From Mesorhizobium sp. INR15 (lineage in GTDB: Bacteria > Pseudomonadota > Alphaproteobacteria > Rhizobiales > Rhizobiaceae): a DNA stretch of 64,000 nucleotides. The notes beneath the pieces were generated by a model. The model saw nothing but the letters and a program-made list of their open reading frames with translations. It was not told where the DNA came from and made no database searches. The stretch's first letter is position 1. Each line of letters begins with the position of its first letter. The stretch spans positions 3,978,001 to 4,042,000 of the forward strand of contig NZ_CP045496.1 of the NCBI RefSeq assembly GCF_015500075.1, written 5' to 3'. Below are positions 25,310-34,951 of this stretch, in pieces. The translations under genes and the position numbers were made by a program.

Positions 25310-26543
25310 TGCCGGGTGCCGGACGGTCACGATCGTCCATGGACCACTGCAACACAAACGCGCCTAGTCCGACCAGCGCCATCGATACCCATGCGGTCAT
25401 ATATGACCCGGTAAGGTCGTAGCTTACCCCGCCAAGCCAAGCCCCGGCAAAGCCGCCGATTTGATGGCTGAGAAACACGATACCGAAAAGAGTGTTGAAA
25501 TGCTGGAGGCCAAATATTCTCGCCACCGTTCCTGATACGAGAGGGACAACGCCTAGCCAGAGCAATCCCATGATGGCTGCAAATGCCAGGGTTGAAAATG
25601 CAGATACCGGGAACCATACGAACGCCGTGATGGCAACCGTGCGCAGCAGGTAGATGAGCGCCAGGAGCTGCTTGGGCCGGTATCGGGTGCCGAGGCGCCC
25701 CGTCACGTAGGATCCGACTGCGTTGGCAATTCCGATGACGCCAAGCGCGATGGCGCCGATTTCGGTTGAGACGCCACAAATCCCCAGATAGGTCGGTAAG
25801 TGAACGGTGATGAACTGAAGCTGAAATCCGCACGCGAAAAAGGCCAGCGTCATGGCCACGAATCCGGGATGTCGGATAGCCTCTCCAACCGCCTGTCTGG
25901 TGTTTGATGCCACAGCGCTGTGGTCTTTGGCCGGTGCCGGTTTGCCACCGATGAAAAGGGCGATCACGCCAATCGTGGCCGCAACCGCTGCGAATGAGAG
26001 AGCCGCTGCCTGCCAACCGTCGTTTTCAATGATAGCCTGGCATACAGGCGCTATCACCAGTGTTGCCAAAGAGCCAACCGCGGAAACGGCACCCACCGCC
26101 TGCACACGCTTTTCCGGTGGGACGCTTCGCGAAACAGCCCCAAGGACCAATCCGAAACCACAGCCAGCGATTCCTACTCCCGAAAGCACGCCGGCACCGA
26201 TATTGAGGCCAATCGTGGGGCCGCCCAGGGCCATCAACAACAGGCCGGCGGAATAGAGGAAGCCACAAACGACCAGCACGGGGCGTGGACCGTATCGGTC
26301 TCCAAACATCCCTATCACCGGCTGCGCCAGTCCCCAGGTCAAATTCTGCAGCGCCAGGGCAAAACCGAAAGCACTTGCCGACACACCAAGCTCGGCACGC
26401 ATCGGCTGAAGAAAAAGGCCCAGGCTTTGGCGCAGGCCCATGCATAGCGACAACACGGCCCCAGCCACGATCATCGTAACCAACGGCGATGGCATTCGGC
26501 TTGTCGATGCTGGTTGGTCGGGACGCGGGATGAATTCAGTCAA
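25281..26543 (-). CDS. Major facilitator superfamily transporter
   Basis: About 420 residues with 12 predicted membrane helices. The N-half has RQSLGLFLQPMRAELGVSAS and the MFS loop motif GMFGDRYGPRPVLVV between helices 2 and 3; the C-half includes VTGRLGTRYRPKQLLALIYL. It resembles the oxalate/formate or monocarboxylate antiporter group. TTG 26543 is preferred because AGGAG precedes it. It could move an acid or amino-acid product of the neighbouring catabolic genes. Confidence 0.88.
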   Translation of the reverse strand: MTEFIPRPDQPASTSRMPSPLVTMIVAGAVLSLCMGLRQSLGLFLQPMRAELGVSASAFGFALALQNLTWGLAQPVIGMFGDRYGPRPVLVVCGFLYSAGLLLMALGGPTIGLNIGAGVLSGVGIAGCGFGLVLGAVSRSVPPEKRVQAVGAVSAVGSLATLVIAPVCQAIIENDGWQAAALSFAAVAATIGVIALFIGGKPAPAKDHSAVASNTRQAVGEAIRHPGFVAMTLAFFACGFQLQFITVHLPTYLGICGVSTEIGAIALGVIGIANAVGSYVTGRLGTRYRPKQLLALIYLLRTVAITAFVWFPVSAFSTLAFAAIMGLLWLGVVPLVSGTVARIFGLQHFNTLFGIVFLSHQIGGFAGAWLGGVSYDLTGSYMTAWVSMALVGLGAFVLQWSMDDRDRPAPGIKDSLLGTS

Positions 26544-26656
26544 CGAATGAACTCCTGATTGTCGGCTGGCCGATCCTAAGCCAACCGACAACCATCAGGC
26601 ATGTGAGAACCGTTCACCTGTTGGGAACATCGCTCATCATGCAATCGCTTCGCGCG

Positions 26657-27787
26657 TTAAGGGGCAGAGGGCTCAAGCTGCTCGTAGTTGTATTTCCCGT
26701 CGGCTCCCTTTTTCCAACGATAGACGACATAGTCTGGGTTCGTGGTGTCGCCCTTTTCATTGAAAGTCCGATCTCCCAGGACGGTGTGGAAAGCGCCGTG
26801 AGCCTTGATCTCCTTTGCCACCGTAGCCGGATCAAGGCTCTTGGCGGCCTTGGCGGCTTCGGCAATCACCTGGACCGATGCGTAGGCATAAAGCGTATAG
26901 GCCTCAGGCTCGAAACCGGCCTTCCGGAAAGTCTCGACGACCTCTTTCGCGGCGTCACGATTCCGGGGATCCGGCGGGAAGGTAAACGTGAAACCGTCGA
27001 TGGCGTTTCCAGCAATCGCTGAGATTTCGGAAGAGACGGTGCCGTCATCCGACATCATTGTCGCCTTGAGGCCTTGATCGGCCAGTTGGCGAAGGATGAG
27101 CCCAGCCTCGGTGTGAAGCCCGCCATAATAGACAACCGAGATTCCCGCGTCCTTCATCTTCGCGATCAGGACGGAAAAATCGACGTCTCCAGGATTGATC
27201 CCTTCGTACATCACCTCGTGCACGCCAGCTGCATTCATGGCTTTCTTTGTTTCGTCGGCGACGCCCTGGCCGTATGGCGTCTTGTCGTGGACGATGGCGA
27301 TCTTGGCGTCCTTGAAGTTCTTGGTCACATAGGCGCCCGCCACGACGCCTTGCTGGTCGTCGCGTCCACACATGCGAAAGGTGTTCCAAAGGCCGCGTTC
27401 GCTGTAGCGGGGATTGGTCGAGGCAGGCGTTATCTCAAGCACGCCATTTTCGGCCAGAACTTCCGAGACGGGTATCGAAACGCCTGAATTGTAGTGACCC
27501 ACGACGAACTGAACACCGTCGGCAACGAATTTGTTGGCCACCGAGATGCCTTGCTTGGGGTCCGACACGTCATCGCCGACGACGATCTTGAATTTTTCCC
27601 CGTTGACGCCGCCCGCCGCGTTCAGGTCGTCAGCCGCTTGTTGGGCGCCGCGCAGGATTTGGGCGCCGAAGGCGGCGTTTGGTCCTGTAATCGGTGCGCC
27701 CACGCCAAGGAGAATTTCAGCGTTCGCGCTTGCCCCAGCAGCGGCAAAGGCCGCCATGGCAAGATAGGGGATTAGTCGTTTTCTCAT
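26657..27787 (-). CDS. Liv-type ABC substrate-binding protein (system 2, copy a)
   Basis: 376 residues with a signal peptide (MRKRLIPYLAMAAFAAAGAS then ANA). LivJ/LivK-like: PITGPNAAFGAQILRGAQQA, DDVSDPKQGISVANKFVADG, GHYNSGVSIPVSEVLAENG and MCGRDDQQG. ATG 27787 has GGAG seven bases in front. It lies 133 bases downstream of a livH on the same strand and is closely related to the copy at 29913 (shared DPKQG-SVAN and CGRDDQQ blocks). Confidence 0.92.
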   Translation of the reverse strand: MRKRLIPYLAMAAFAAAGASANAEILLGVGAPITGPNAAFGAQILRGAQQAADDLNAAGGVNGEKFKIVVGDDVSDPKQGISVANKFVADGVQFVVGHYNSGVSIPVSEVLAENGVLEITPASTNPRYSERGLWNTFRMCGRDDQQGVVAGAYVTKNFKDAKIAIVHDKTPYGQGVADETKKAMNAAGVHEVMYEGINPGDVDFSVLIAKMKDAGISVVYYGGLHTEAGLILRQLADQGLKATMMSDDGTVSSEISAIAGNAIDGFTFTFPPDPRNRDAAKEVVETFRKAGFEPEAYTLYAYASVQVIAEAAKAAKSLDPATVAKEIKAHGAFHTVLGDRTFNEKGDTTNPDYVVYRWKKGADGKYNYEQLEPSAP

Positions 27788-27920
27788 TGCAGAGCTCCAC
27801 TTGATGGGACGGTGAGAATGCTGGCCCTCCCGCGGCACTCACCCTCGCCACGGGAATTGGACGGGACAGACAGGGTTCGCGCACGACCTCTGTCTTCTGA
27901 GTTGGGACTGGGATCGATTG

Positions 27921-28823
27921 TCAGACTTTCTCCACCTCGGCTTTGCCCAGCAGGCCGGAGGGCAGGAAGATCAGGACCACGACAAGGATTGAAAAAGCCG
28001 CGACATCCTTGTAGTCGACCGAGAAATATGCCGACCAAAGCGCCTCGATGAGGCCAACCATCAGCCCGCCGAGCACGGCGCCCTGAATCGAGCCAATGCC
28101 GCCGAGAACCGCAGCGGTGAAAGCCTTGACGCCCGGGATGAAGCCGCTCGAGAACGAGATCACGCCGTAGTACATGATGAACATCGTGCCAGCCACCGCG
28201 GCCAGGGCCGCGCCCATTATGAAGGTCAGCGAAATGGTGCGGTCGACGTCAATACCGAGAATGGCCGCCATCTTCGGATCCTGCTCGCAGGCGCGCTGAG
28301 CCCGGCCAAATGGCGTCTGGTTGACAAGGTACCAGAAGACAGCAAGCAGCACTGCCGTGACGCAGATGACAGCGATCTGCTTCAGCGCGATCACCACGCC
28401 CATGATTTCGTAAGTCTGCGAGACCATGGGCGGGATCGGCTTGTTGCGAGGATCCTGCACCACCTGAATGAAGTTCGACAGGGCAATCGACACGCCGATT
28501 GCCGTTATCAGCGGCGCCAGCCGGAACGATCCACGCAGGGGCCGATAGGCGACACGTTCGATGACCCAACTCCATAGTCCGGTCAGCAGCATCGCCACGA
28601 TGACCATGATCAGCAGGGCCAACACCGCCGGGATCGAATGGAACAGGGCGCCGAGGGCCAGGAACACGATCAACGCGGCGAAAGCTCCGAGCATGAAGAT
28701 GTCGCCGTGGGCGAAATTGATCATTCCGATGATGCCGTAGACCATCGTGTAGCCCAGGGCGATGAGTGCGTAGATCGCGCCCAGCGTCAGCCCGTTGAAA
28801 ACCTGTTGGGCGAAATATTCCAT
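27921..28823 (-). CDS. Liv-type ABC permease, LivH subunit (system 2)
   Basis: 300 residues, normal LivH length. LTLGAIYALIALGYTMVYGI then GMINFAHGDIFMLGAF at the N-terminus, IGVSIALSNFIQVVQDPRNK in the middle and AVLGGIGSIQGAVLGGLMVG near the end. It is complete, unlike the frameshifted livH at 33339. It is paired only with the binding protein at 26657: no LivM, LivG or LivF follows, so it must borrow subunits from another system or be unused. Confidence 0.93.
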   Translation of the reverse strand: MEYFAQQVFNGLTLGAIYALIALGYTMVYGIIGMINFAHGDIFMLGAFAALIVFLALGALFHSIPAVLALLIMVIVAMLLTGLWSWVIERVAYRPLRGSFRLAPLITAIGVSIALSNFIQVVQDPRNKPIPPMVSQTYEIMGVVIALKQIAVICVTAVLLAVFWYLVNQTPFGRAQRACEQDPKMAAILGIDVDRTISLTFIMGAALAAVAGTMFIMYYGVISFSSGFIPGVKAFTAAVLGGIGSIQGAVLGGLMVGLIEALWSAYFSVDYKDVAAFSILVVVLIFLPSGLLGKAEVEKV

Positions 28824-29213
28824 CTATGCCTCTTGGTCCGAATTGAAGTCACTCTTTGTCGTGGACAAGAAGGCGTGGGGGGCAGGGCGCCTCAAGCGAG
28901 ATGTTCTCGCGAGTAAGTGAGGAGCTTTCACACGCGCTGACAACGCATGAACGCAGCTAATCTGCGGCTGAGCGTAGTTCGCTTGCGCGGCGGCCGCGGC
29001 GCTGGCTATCAGGATGGCCTCTACCCACAGAGACTTCGGGTCGATGCAGGCTTGTGAATGGGCTTCGCGGTGATCCGATGGAACGGTCAACAAGCTTATG
29101 CCCTGGGAGAGTTCCCATTCCTGCAGTGGTCTTGGTACCTGTTGACCGTTCCTCTTTTTCTGGGTGTTGCGCGCGGAGCGTTCAATCAATCGCGCGCTAG
29201 CTAGGACGGACCG
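28824..29213. other. 390-base intergenic region with a structured leader
   Basis: It lies between livH (minus) and the DsbA-like gene (plus). An open frame at 28824-29189 minus has no family match or good start and is rejected. The only clear structure is the long inverted repeat at 29080-29152. Confidence 0.6.
29080..29152 (+). promoter_or_regulatory. Long hairpin with T-tract upstream of the DsbA-like isomerase
   Basis: Arms GGAACGGTCAACA (29080-29092) and TGTTGACCGTTCC (29140-29152) are perfect inverted copies, separated by 47 bases. The second arm is followed by CTCTTTTTC. As RNA this would be a closed stem with a large loop and a U-run, in the style of an attenuator or terminator, 61 bases before the ATG at 29214. 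A DNA-binding site is an alternative. Confidence 0.5.
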
Positions 29214-29825
29214 ATGAAATCTGTATCCGGTCCGATCGAATTCTGGTTCGAATTCACGTCGCCTTATGCCTACTTCTCAGCACTTGAGATCGATGCGGTT
29301 GCGGGGCGCCATGCAAGATCGATTGTCTGGCGGCCCTTCCTGCTCGGTGCCGTGTTCAAGGTAACGAGGATGGAGCCGCTACCTGGCCAGCCGCTGCGCG
29401 GCGCCTACGCAATGCATGACTGGCAGCGCCTTGCGAGACTGCAGCAGGTGCGCTTCTCGTTGCCTGATATATTTCCGATCGTGTCGCTCGTTCCGGCTCG
29501 CATGACCTACGCCGTGGAAAGCACGCGGCCCGAGATCGCCGGTGGGCTGTCGCGTCACCTCCTGACCGCGATGTACGACCGGGGAGCCGATATCGCGGAC
29601 GTTTTCGTCGCTGCGCGCTTGGGCGCTGAACTCGGGCTCGACGAGCAGCTTCTCTTCGATGCGGCGTCCGATCAGCGATGGAAGGATGCGCTTCGGAACA
29701 GAAACGACGAAGCCATTGAGCGCGGGATATTCGGGTCGCCGTTCTTCGTCGTCGAGGGAGAAGCGTTCTGGGGGTCGGACCGTTTGGCGATGGTCGACCG
29801 ATGGCTCGCCAGCGGCGGTTGGTAG
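29214..29825 (+). CDS. DsbA-family protein, 2-hydroxychromene-2-carboxylate isomerase-like
   Basis: 203 residues, thioredoxin-like fold with helical insertion. The start IEFWFEFTSPYAYFSALEID has the S-P-Y in place of the CxxC of thiol oxidases, as in the glutathione-dependent HCCA isomerases (kappa-GST-like) of naphthalene degradation. The C-terminus IFGSPFFVVEGEAFWGSDRL is equally typical. The family is broad, so the substrate is not known; it suits the aromatic or lactone chemistry suggested by neighbours. AGGACGG precedes ATG 29214. Confidence 0.9.
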   Translation: MKSVSGPIEFWFEFTSPYAYFSALEIDAVAGRHARSIVWRPFLLGAVFKVTRMEPLPGQPLRGAYAMHDWQRLARLQQVRFSLPDIFPIVSLVPARMTYAVESTRPEIAGGLSRHLLTAMYDRGADIADVFVAARLGAELGLDEQLLFDAASDQRWKDALRNRNDEAIERGIFGSPFFVVEGEAFWGSDRLAMVDRWLASGGW

Positions 29826-29867
29826 GCCTTCCGGCGTCGCGCCCTGGGTGTTGCTTAGTCGGGCAAA

Positions 29868-29889
29868 AAGACCGGCTTGAGCCGGCCTT
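29868..29889. terminator. Bidirectional terminator between convergent genes
   Basis: Stem AAG-a-CCGGC / GCCGG-c-CTT with loop TTGA, an A-run before and T-rich sequence after. It serves the DsbA-like gene from the left and the binding-protein gene at 29913 from the right. Confidence 0.7.
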
Positions 29890-29912
29890 CTGCTCGCTAG
29901 ACATGACCGGAT

Positions 29913-31019
29913 TTATTCCATGTCGACGATCTTGCCGTCTTTCCACGTGAACAGGCTGAACCGTGGCGAGCTGAGGTCGCCGTTCTGGCTATAAGTCAGC
30001 TCGCCTATGGCCGTCTTGATCGGCTTTCCGTCCTTCAGCGCCGTTGCGATGGCGGCCGTATCGGTGGACGTTCCGGCCCTGTCGATGCCGGCCTTCAGCA
30101 CCTCGACTGCAGCGTATGCATTCAGGGTGAATGCCTCAGGCGGAATGTTCTTCTCCTTCAGTATTTTCACTGCGTCGGCGGAAGCCGGATTCTTGGTTGC
30201 ATCGCTGGCATTGGTGAAGATCGTACCGGCCGCGGCGTCATTGGCGATCGCCCAATATTCCGTGTTGGAGAGGCCCTCGCCACCAATGATCTGAGCCTTG
30301 ACCTGAATGTCGGCGAGCTGACGTGCGAGAAGTCCTCCCTCCGGGTGGAATCCGCCGAAATAGATCACTTCGGCTTTCTCGGACTTGAGCCGGGCAACCA
30401 GGGCAGAGAGATCCTTCTCGCCAGGCGTGACAGAAGCATAGACGACCTCGTTGATGCCTCCGGCGTTGATCACCTTCTTGAATGCATCGGCAAGTCCTTT
30501 GCCATAGACACCGTTGTCATGGATGACCGCGACACGCTTGTCCTTCAGGTGCTGCAGCACATAGCTCGCCGCCACATCGGCCTGCTGATCATCGCGGCCG
30601 CAGCTGCGAAAGACATTCGATAGGCCGCGCGACGTCAAATCTGGGGCCGTGGCTGTAGCGGTCACCATCAGGATGTTGTTCTCGGCAAAAACGTCGGACA
30701 CCGGGATTGCAACACCGGAGGTTACCGGGCCGACAACAAAACGGACTCCTTCCCCGACAAGCTGGTTGGCAACCGAAACGCCTTGTTTGGGATCGCCAGC
30801 GTCGTCTGCGAGTTTGAGGACGACCTTTTCGCCGCCTATCCCGCCTGACTTGTTGATGTTGTCGACCGCGGCCTGAGCACCGTTTCTGACCAGGTCGCCA
30901 TAGGCCGCGATGGGACCGGTCAAGGGTGCGACCAGGGCAATTGTCACGTCGGCTCTCGCGGCCGTCGCAACAGTCAGTGAAGCTGCCAGTGCGAGGCCTA
31001 GTGATTTTCCAAAAAGCAT
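29913..31019 (-). CDS. Liv-type ABC substrate-binding protein (system 2, copy b)
   Basis: 368 residues with signal peptide MLFGKSLGLALAASLTVATA. Periplasmic-binding fold with APLTGPIAAYGDLVRNGAQA, DDAGDPKQGVSVANQLVGEG and SCGRDDQQADVAAS. ATG 31019 is chosen: AAGGGG followed by GAGAATA precedes it, a leader very similar to that of the binding-protein gene at 37120. It ends the minus-strand series 37120 to 29913, after the quinone oxidoreductase. About half the residues look shared with the copy at 26657. Confidence 0.92.
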   Translation of the reverse strand: MLFGKSLGLALAASLTVATAARADVTIALVAPLTGPIAAYGDLVRNGAQAAVDNINKSGGIGGEKVVLKLADDAGDPKQGVSVANQLVGEGVRFVVGPVTSGVAIPVSDVFAENNILMVTATATAPDLTSRGLSNVFRSCGRDDQQADVAASYVLQHLKDKRVAVIHDNGVYGKGLADAFKKVINAGGINEVVYASVTPGEKDLSALVARLKSEKAEVIYFGGFHPEGGLLARQLADIQVKAQIIGGEGLSNTEYWAIANDAAAGTIFTNASDATKNPASADAVKILKEKNIPPEAFTLNAYAAVEVLKAGIDRAGTSTDTAAIATALKDGKPIKTAIGELTYSQNGDLSSPRFSLFTWKDGKIVDME

Positions 31020-31239
31020 TATTCTCATTCCCCTTTGTGGTACGGACGTGAAACAGCGATGATCGCAAACAGGGCATCGCCGTTTTGCCGGCGGACAATG
31101 ACGACGCCCGAATGGGCGGGCAAAAGAGAATTGTTCAACGGCGGGTGAGCGGCGCTCAGGGCGACACTCAAAACAACAGCCACTTGAAATCCCCACCCTG
31201 GTCCCGAACAGGAACCAGACCGGGCGAGTGAAACGGACA

Positions 31240-32214
31240 TCAAGGGATCAGGACGACACTGCCGGTGATCTCGCGTCTCTCCAGTTTCCGGTGAGCTTCG
31301 CCGACACGCTCGAGAGGAAATGTTTCGCCCGCGAACCGGCCGATCTCTTCCTTCAAGATCATGCCAAAGAGTGCGTCCGCCGCTTTTTCCAGCCACGCAC
31401 GATCGCGCGTGTAGTGAAATAGAACTGGGCGCGTGACGGAAAACGAGCCCGCTGCAAGGTCCGAGATCGCGAAATTCTTGATGGGGCCGGACGACTGCCC
31501 AAAGCAGATCAGCCTGCCAAAAGGCTTTAGGCACTTTAGCGACCCCGGATAGGTATCGGCCCCTACGGAATCGAAAACCGCGTCAACGCCGAGCCCGCCC
31601 GTGATCTGCTTGACCCGATCGACGAAATCCTCGGACCCATAATCGATCACATGCTGGAAGCCGGAGCCGCGTGCGGCCTCGCATTTGGCCACGCCGCGCG
31701 CTGTGCCAATCGCGGTCGCGCCGAGGCTAGACAGCCATTGGCCGGCAATCGAACCCACGCCGCCGGCGGCAGCGTGAAACAGGACCGTGTGGCCAGGCTC
31801 GACCTTGAAGCTCTCGTGAAGCAGGTAGTAGGCAGTAAGGCCCTTCAGCAGCGAACTGGCCGCATCTTCGTCGCGGATCCCATCTGGCACTTTCACCAGG
31901 ACGTTCTGTGAAATATTGCGGTGAGACGCGTAGGCGCCGGTTGGCATGGTGTAGGCAACACGATCGCCAACGGTGAAATCCACGACATCGGAGCCTAACC
32001 GTTCGACGACGCCAGCGGCTTCGCTTCCAACGATCAGGTCTTTTTCAACCGGCCAAGGATAGGCGCCCGAACGGTAATAGACATCGAGAAAGTTGAGGCC
32101 GATGGCGGCGTGCCGGATTTGAACCTCACCCGGAGCCGGAGCCAGTAAGTCGATCCCGGTCTTGATCAGGGCGTCGGCATTTCCGGGCCGGGGCGCAAGC
32201 ATGGCGAATGGCAT
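31240..32214 (-). CDS. Zinc-free quinone oxidoreductase (MDR superfamily), second copy
   Basis: 324 residues. Same family as 2499: NFLDVYYRSGAYPWPVEKDL near the start, then HAAAGGVGSIAGQWLSSLGA as the cofactor-binding loop and VFDSVGADTYPGSLKCLKPF. It has no zinc-ligand cysteines. It lies in the minus-strand run between livM and a second binding protein. It may reduce quinone-like or enone intermediates of the pathway the importer serves; that is inference from context only. Confidence 0.92.
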   Translation of the reverse strand: MPFAMLAPRPGNADALIKTGIDLLAPAPGEVQIRHAAIGLNFLDVYYRSGAYPWPVEKDLIVGSEAAGVVERLGSDVVDFTVGDRVAYTMPTGAYASHRNISQNVLVKVPDGIRDEDAASSLLKGLTAYYLLHESFKVEPGHTVLFHAAAGGVGSIAGQWLSSLGATAIGTARGVAKCEAARGSGFQHVIDYGSEDFVDRVKQITGGLGVDAVFDSVGADTYPGSLKCLKPFGRLICFGQSSGPIKNFAISDLAAGSFSVTRPVLFHYTRDRAWLEKAADALFGMILKEEIGRFAGETFPLERVGEAHRKLERREITGSVVLIP

Positions 32215-32338
32215 TGGATCTCCATTTTTTCTGAACGATTGTCAAAGGAACGATGGCCACCAGCCGTTGAAAGTCATGCGGCGGGTTGCGGTCGCGAAGG
32301 TTCTGCGGCGGCCTAGCGGCCTCTCGCGGGCCGACCGG

Positions 32339-33337
32339 TCAAAAAGGCGGCAGGACCTGTGGTGGTTGCGGCACAATGGCGGCGGGCTTCCTGGGGCGCC
32401 AGGCCGCGACTTGTCGCCGTGGCGGCATGAGCCCGGCGGGGAAGTGCTGCAGCATGATCTGCAGGATCAGGCCAACCAGGAACAGCCTGGCGAACGGCGC
32501 GCGGTGAGCCCAGTCACCCGAAAGACGGGAGGTGACGAGTTCGGACGCCGACCACATCGTCCAGATGACCGCGGCACCCAGAATCGCGCCACGGTTGCTG
32601 CCATTCCCACCAACAATCAGCATGACCCAGACAAGGAAGGTAATTTGCAATGGGTCGGTTGCCTCAGGCCCAACGAACTTGAAGTAGTGGGCCGTAAGAG
32701 CCCCGGCCAAGCCCATCAAGGCCGACCCGATGACAAAGCCCTGGATCCGGAAGGTTTCCACGTTCTTGCCGGCCGCGCGGGCAGCCGGCTCGTTGTCGCG
32801 AATGGCCTGCACCACGCGCCCCCAGGGTGATGTCCTCCCCCTTTCGGCCAGCCAGTAGGCGACCATTGCCAAGGTCAGGACCAAGCCTAGGAACGCGAGC
32901 GGCGCCCAAATTCCCGGCAATTGCTCGAACGGCCGGGAAATGTTGGATATGCCGCGCGTTCCACCCGTCGCCCATTGCTCGTTCTTGAATATCAATCTGA
33001 GGATTTCGCCGATGCCAATGGTTGCAATCGCCAGGTAGTCGGCCCGCAAGCGAATGCAAATACGCGCCACGGCCCAGGCAATGATGGCGGCCGCGACCAT
33101 TGCAAGCGGCCAGGCCAGGACGACCGGAAGACCGAACCCGCCAATGTGCTTGGTGGTGTCAGACGTCGTCAAAATCGCGCTTGCATAGGCACCGACAGCG
33201 AAGAACCCCGCGATGCCCAGGTTGAACAGGCCGGTAAGGCCCCACTGGATGTTGAGGCCCAGCGCCATGATCGCATAGATTCCGATCATGGTCGCGAGCG
33301 CAATGGCGTAGTTGCTGTAACCGATCAGGATTTCCAT
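32339..33337 (-). CDS. Liv-type ABC permease, LivM subunit (system 2)
   Basis: 332 residues, normal length. IMALGLNIQWGLTGLFNLGI, then LRADYLAIATIGIGEILRLI, RDNEPAARAAGKNVETFRIQ and GGNGSNRGAILGA are LivM hallmarks. ATG 33337 follows one base after the stop that an unbroken livH would have, so the two subunits were coupled. The C-terminal tail is Pro- and Arg-rich. Next in the series is the quinone oxidoreductase. Confidence 0.93.
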   Translation of the reverse strand: MEILIGYSNYAIALATMIGIYAIMALGLNIQWGLTGLFNLGIAGFFAVGAYASAILTTSDTTKHIGGFGLPVVLAWPLAMVAAAIIAWAVARICIRLRADYLAIATIGIGEILRLIFKNEQWATGGTRGISNISRPFEQLPGIWAPLAFLGLVLTLAMVAYWLAERGRTSPWGRVVQAIRDNEPAARAAGKNVETFRIQGFVIGSALMGLAGALTAHYFKFVGPEATDPLQITFLVWVMLIVGGNGSNRGAILGAAVIWTMWSASELVTSRLSGDWAHRAPFARLFLVGLILQIMLQHFPAGLMPPRRQVAAWRPRKPAAIVPQPPQVLPPF

Positions 33338-33338
33338 G

Positions 33339-34237
33339 TTACTGCACCCTTCCACCGAACAACCCGTTCGGACGCCAAATGAGCATTGCGACCATGATGG
33401 TGAAGGCCACGCCGGTCTTGTAGCCGGGTGACAGAAGGGCATCGCCGCCAAACCACGGATAGCTGCTCAGCTCTTCGGCAAGGCGATCACCAGGCCACCA
33501 ACCATGGCCCCGTATGGCCGCCCGAGCCCCCCGAGGATGGCGGCCGCCGACATCGGCAGAAGCAGATCCCAGCCCATGTTTGCCTGAATAAAGCCGTCCC
33601 AGCCCAGAAAGACGCCGGCGACCGCGGCAAGTGATCCGCCAATCACCCACGTCGCCTTGACGATTGCCGACGTGGAGATACCGGTCAGGCGCGCCAGATC
33701 GGGAGAGTCGCTCACGGCCCGCATTGCCTTGCCCAGACGGGTATAGGTCAAGAGCAGGTGCAGTGCCGCCATCAGGACAACGGCACAGCAGACGATCCAG
33801 ATATGCCTATCGACAATTCGAAACGTGCCGAAGAATTCGGTCGAGCGCTGGATACCTCGGACATAGTAGTGCGACTCGACCCCGTAGAGCAGCTGGATAG
33901 AGGCTCTGATCATCAGCGCGACACCAAACGAGCTGATGGTCAGCACCAGGGAAGGCCGCTTCATGAGCGGCCTGTAGAAGAAATGGTTGATGCCAAGGCA
34001 CAGGACGGATGTGCAGAGCATGGCTATCGGCAGGGCCAAAACCGGATGCAGGCCCAGCAGGCCGACGAAAGTGAGTGCGAAATAGGCTCCCGCCGTCATG
34101 ACGTCGCCGTGAGCGAAGTGGGTGAAGCGCAACACGCCAAAAAGCAGCGTTAATCCGATCGCGCCGAGAGCGTATATCGAACCGGAAACGATGCCAGGAA
34201 CGAGATATGCGTTGATGAAAATGAGTATCTGATCCAT
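33339..34237 (-). pseudogene. Frameshifted livH (Liv-type permease subunit, system 2)
   Basis: The frame from ATG 34237 reads a good LivH (SGSIYALGAIGLTLLFGVLR, then FTHFAHGDVMTAGAYFALTF) to GGLGRPYGAMVGGLVIAL but stops at TGA 33467 after 256 codons. The next frame continues exactly there with LAEELSSYPWFGGDALLSPG and ends IWRPNGLFGGRVQ at 33339, one base before livM. One base is missing near 33474-33480 (the run GCCTTGCCG). Without the shift the protein would be about 299 residues, the normal length. A true mutation and a sequencing error are both possible. Confidence 0.85.
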
Positions 34238-34240
34238 CGG

Positions 34241-34951
34241 CTAGCCTCCCAGAAACATTTCCGCGACTTCCCTGTCGCGCACGAGATCGTTTCCGGGGCC
34301 TTCATGCCGGTTTCTGCCATCGACAAGCACGTAGCCGCGATTGGAGATCATCAATGCCTGCTTGGCATTCTGCTCCACCATCAGCACCGACGTTCCGTTG
34401 GCGTTGATACCCAGAACCAGGCTGAAGATTTCCTCCGCGTATTTGGGGCTTAGTCCGGCGGTCGGTTCGTCGAGAAGCATGACGCTGGGATCGGGCATGA
34501 GCGCGCGCCCCATGGCCACCATCTGGCGCTGCCCGCCGGACAAGCAGCCCGACTTCTGGTGCCGCTTGTCGCGCAGTGGTGGAAACAGTGTGTAGATGCG
34601 CTCGAGCCCGGCTCTGACATGCCCGCGAGAGCAGAAATATCCGCCCAGTTCCAGATTTTCCTGAACCGTGAGGGAGGGAAATACATTCTCGGTTTGCGGG
34701 ACAAACGAGAGGCCTTTCCTGACGATGGATTCCGGGCTGCTGCCGGTTACGTCCTTGTCGCCCATCCTGATCCGGCCGTCATGAATGTTCAGCAATCCGA
34801 CGGCCGCCTTCATCGCGGTCGACTTGCCGGCGCCGTTGGGTCCAACAATGGCAACGATTTCACCGGCGTCGAGGCGAAGGTTGACGCCGTGCAGGATCGG
34901 CACATCCGGCCCATAACCGGCGACGACGCCCTCGAGGGACAAAAGGCTCAT
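34241..34951 (-). CDS. Liv-type ABC ATPase, LivF subunit (system 2)
   Basis: 236 residues. Walker A GPNGAGKST, signature LSGGQRQMVAMGRAL, Walker B VMLLDEPTAGLSP. ATG 34951 overlaps the livG stop by four bases (ATGA), and its own stop is three bases before the livH start. The gene order here (binding protein, G, F, H, M) differs from system 1 (binding protein, H, M, G, F). Confidence 0.94.
   Translation of the reverse strand: MSLLSLEGVVAGYGPDVPILHGVNLRLDAGEIVAIVGPNGAGKSTAMKAAVGLLNIHDGRIRMGDKDVTGSSPESIVRKGLSFVPQTENVFPSLTVQENLELGGYFCSRGHVRAGLERIYTLFPPLRDKRHQKSGCLSGGQRQMVAMGRALMPDPSVMLLDEPTAGLSPKYAEEIFSLVLGINANGTSVLMVEQNAKQALMISNRGYVLVDGRNRHEGPGNDLVRDREVAEMFLGG

Noticed and set aside
28824..29189. 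121-codon open frame upstream of livH
   Set aside because: No ribosome binding site, odd composition, no family features, and it runs through the hairpin at 29080-29152.
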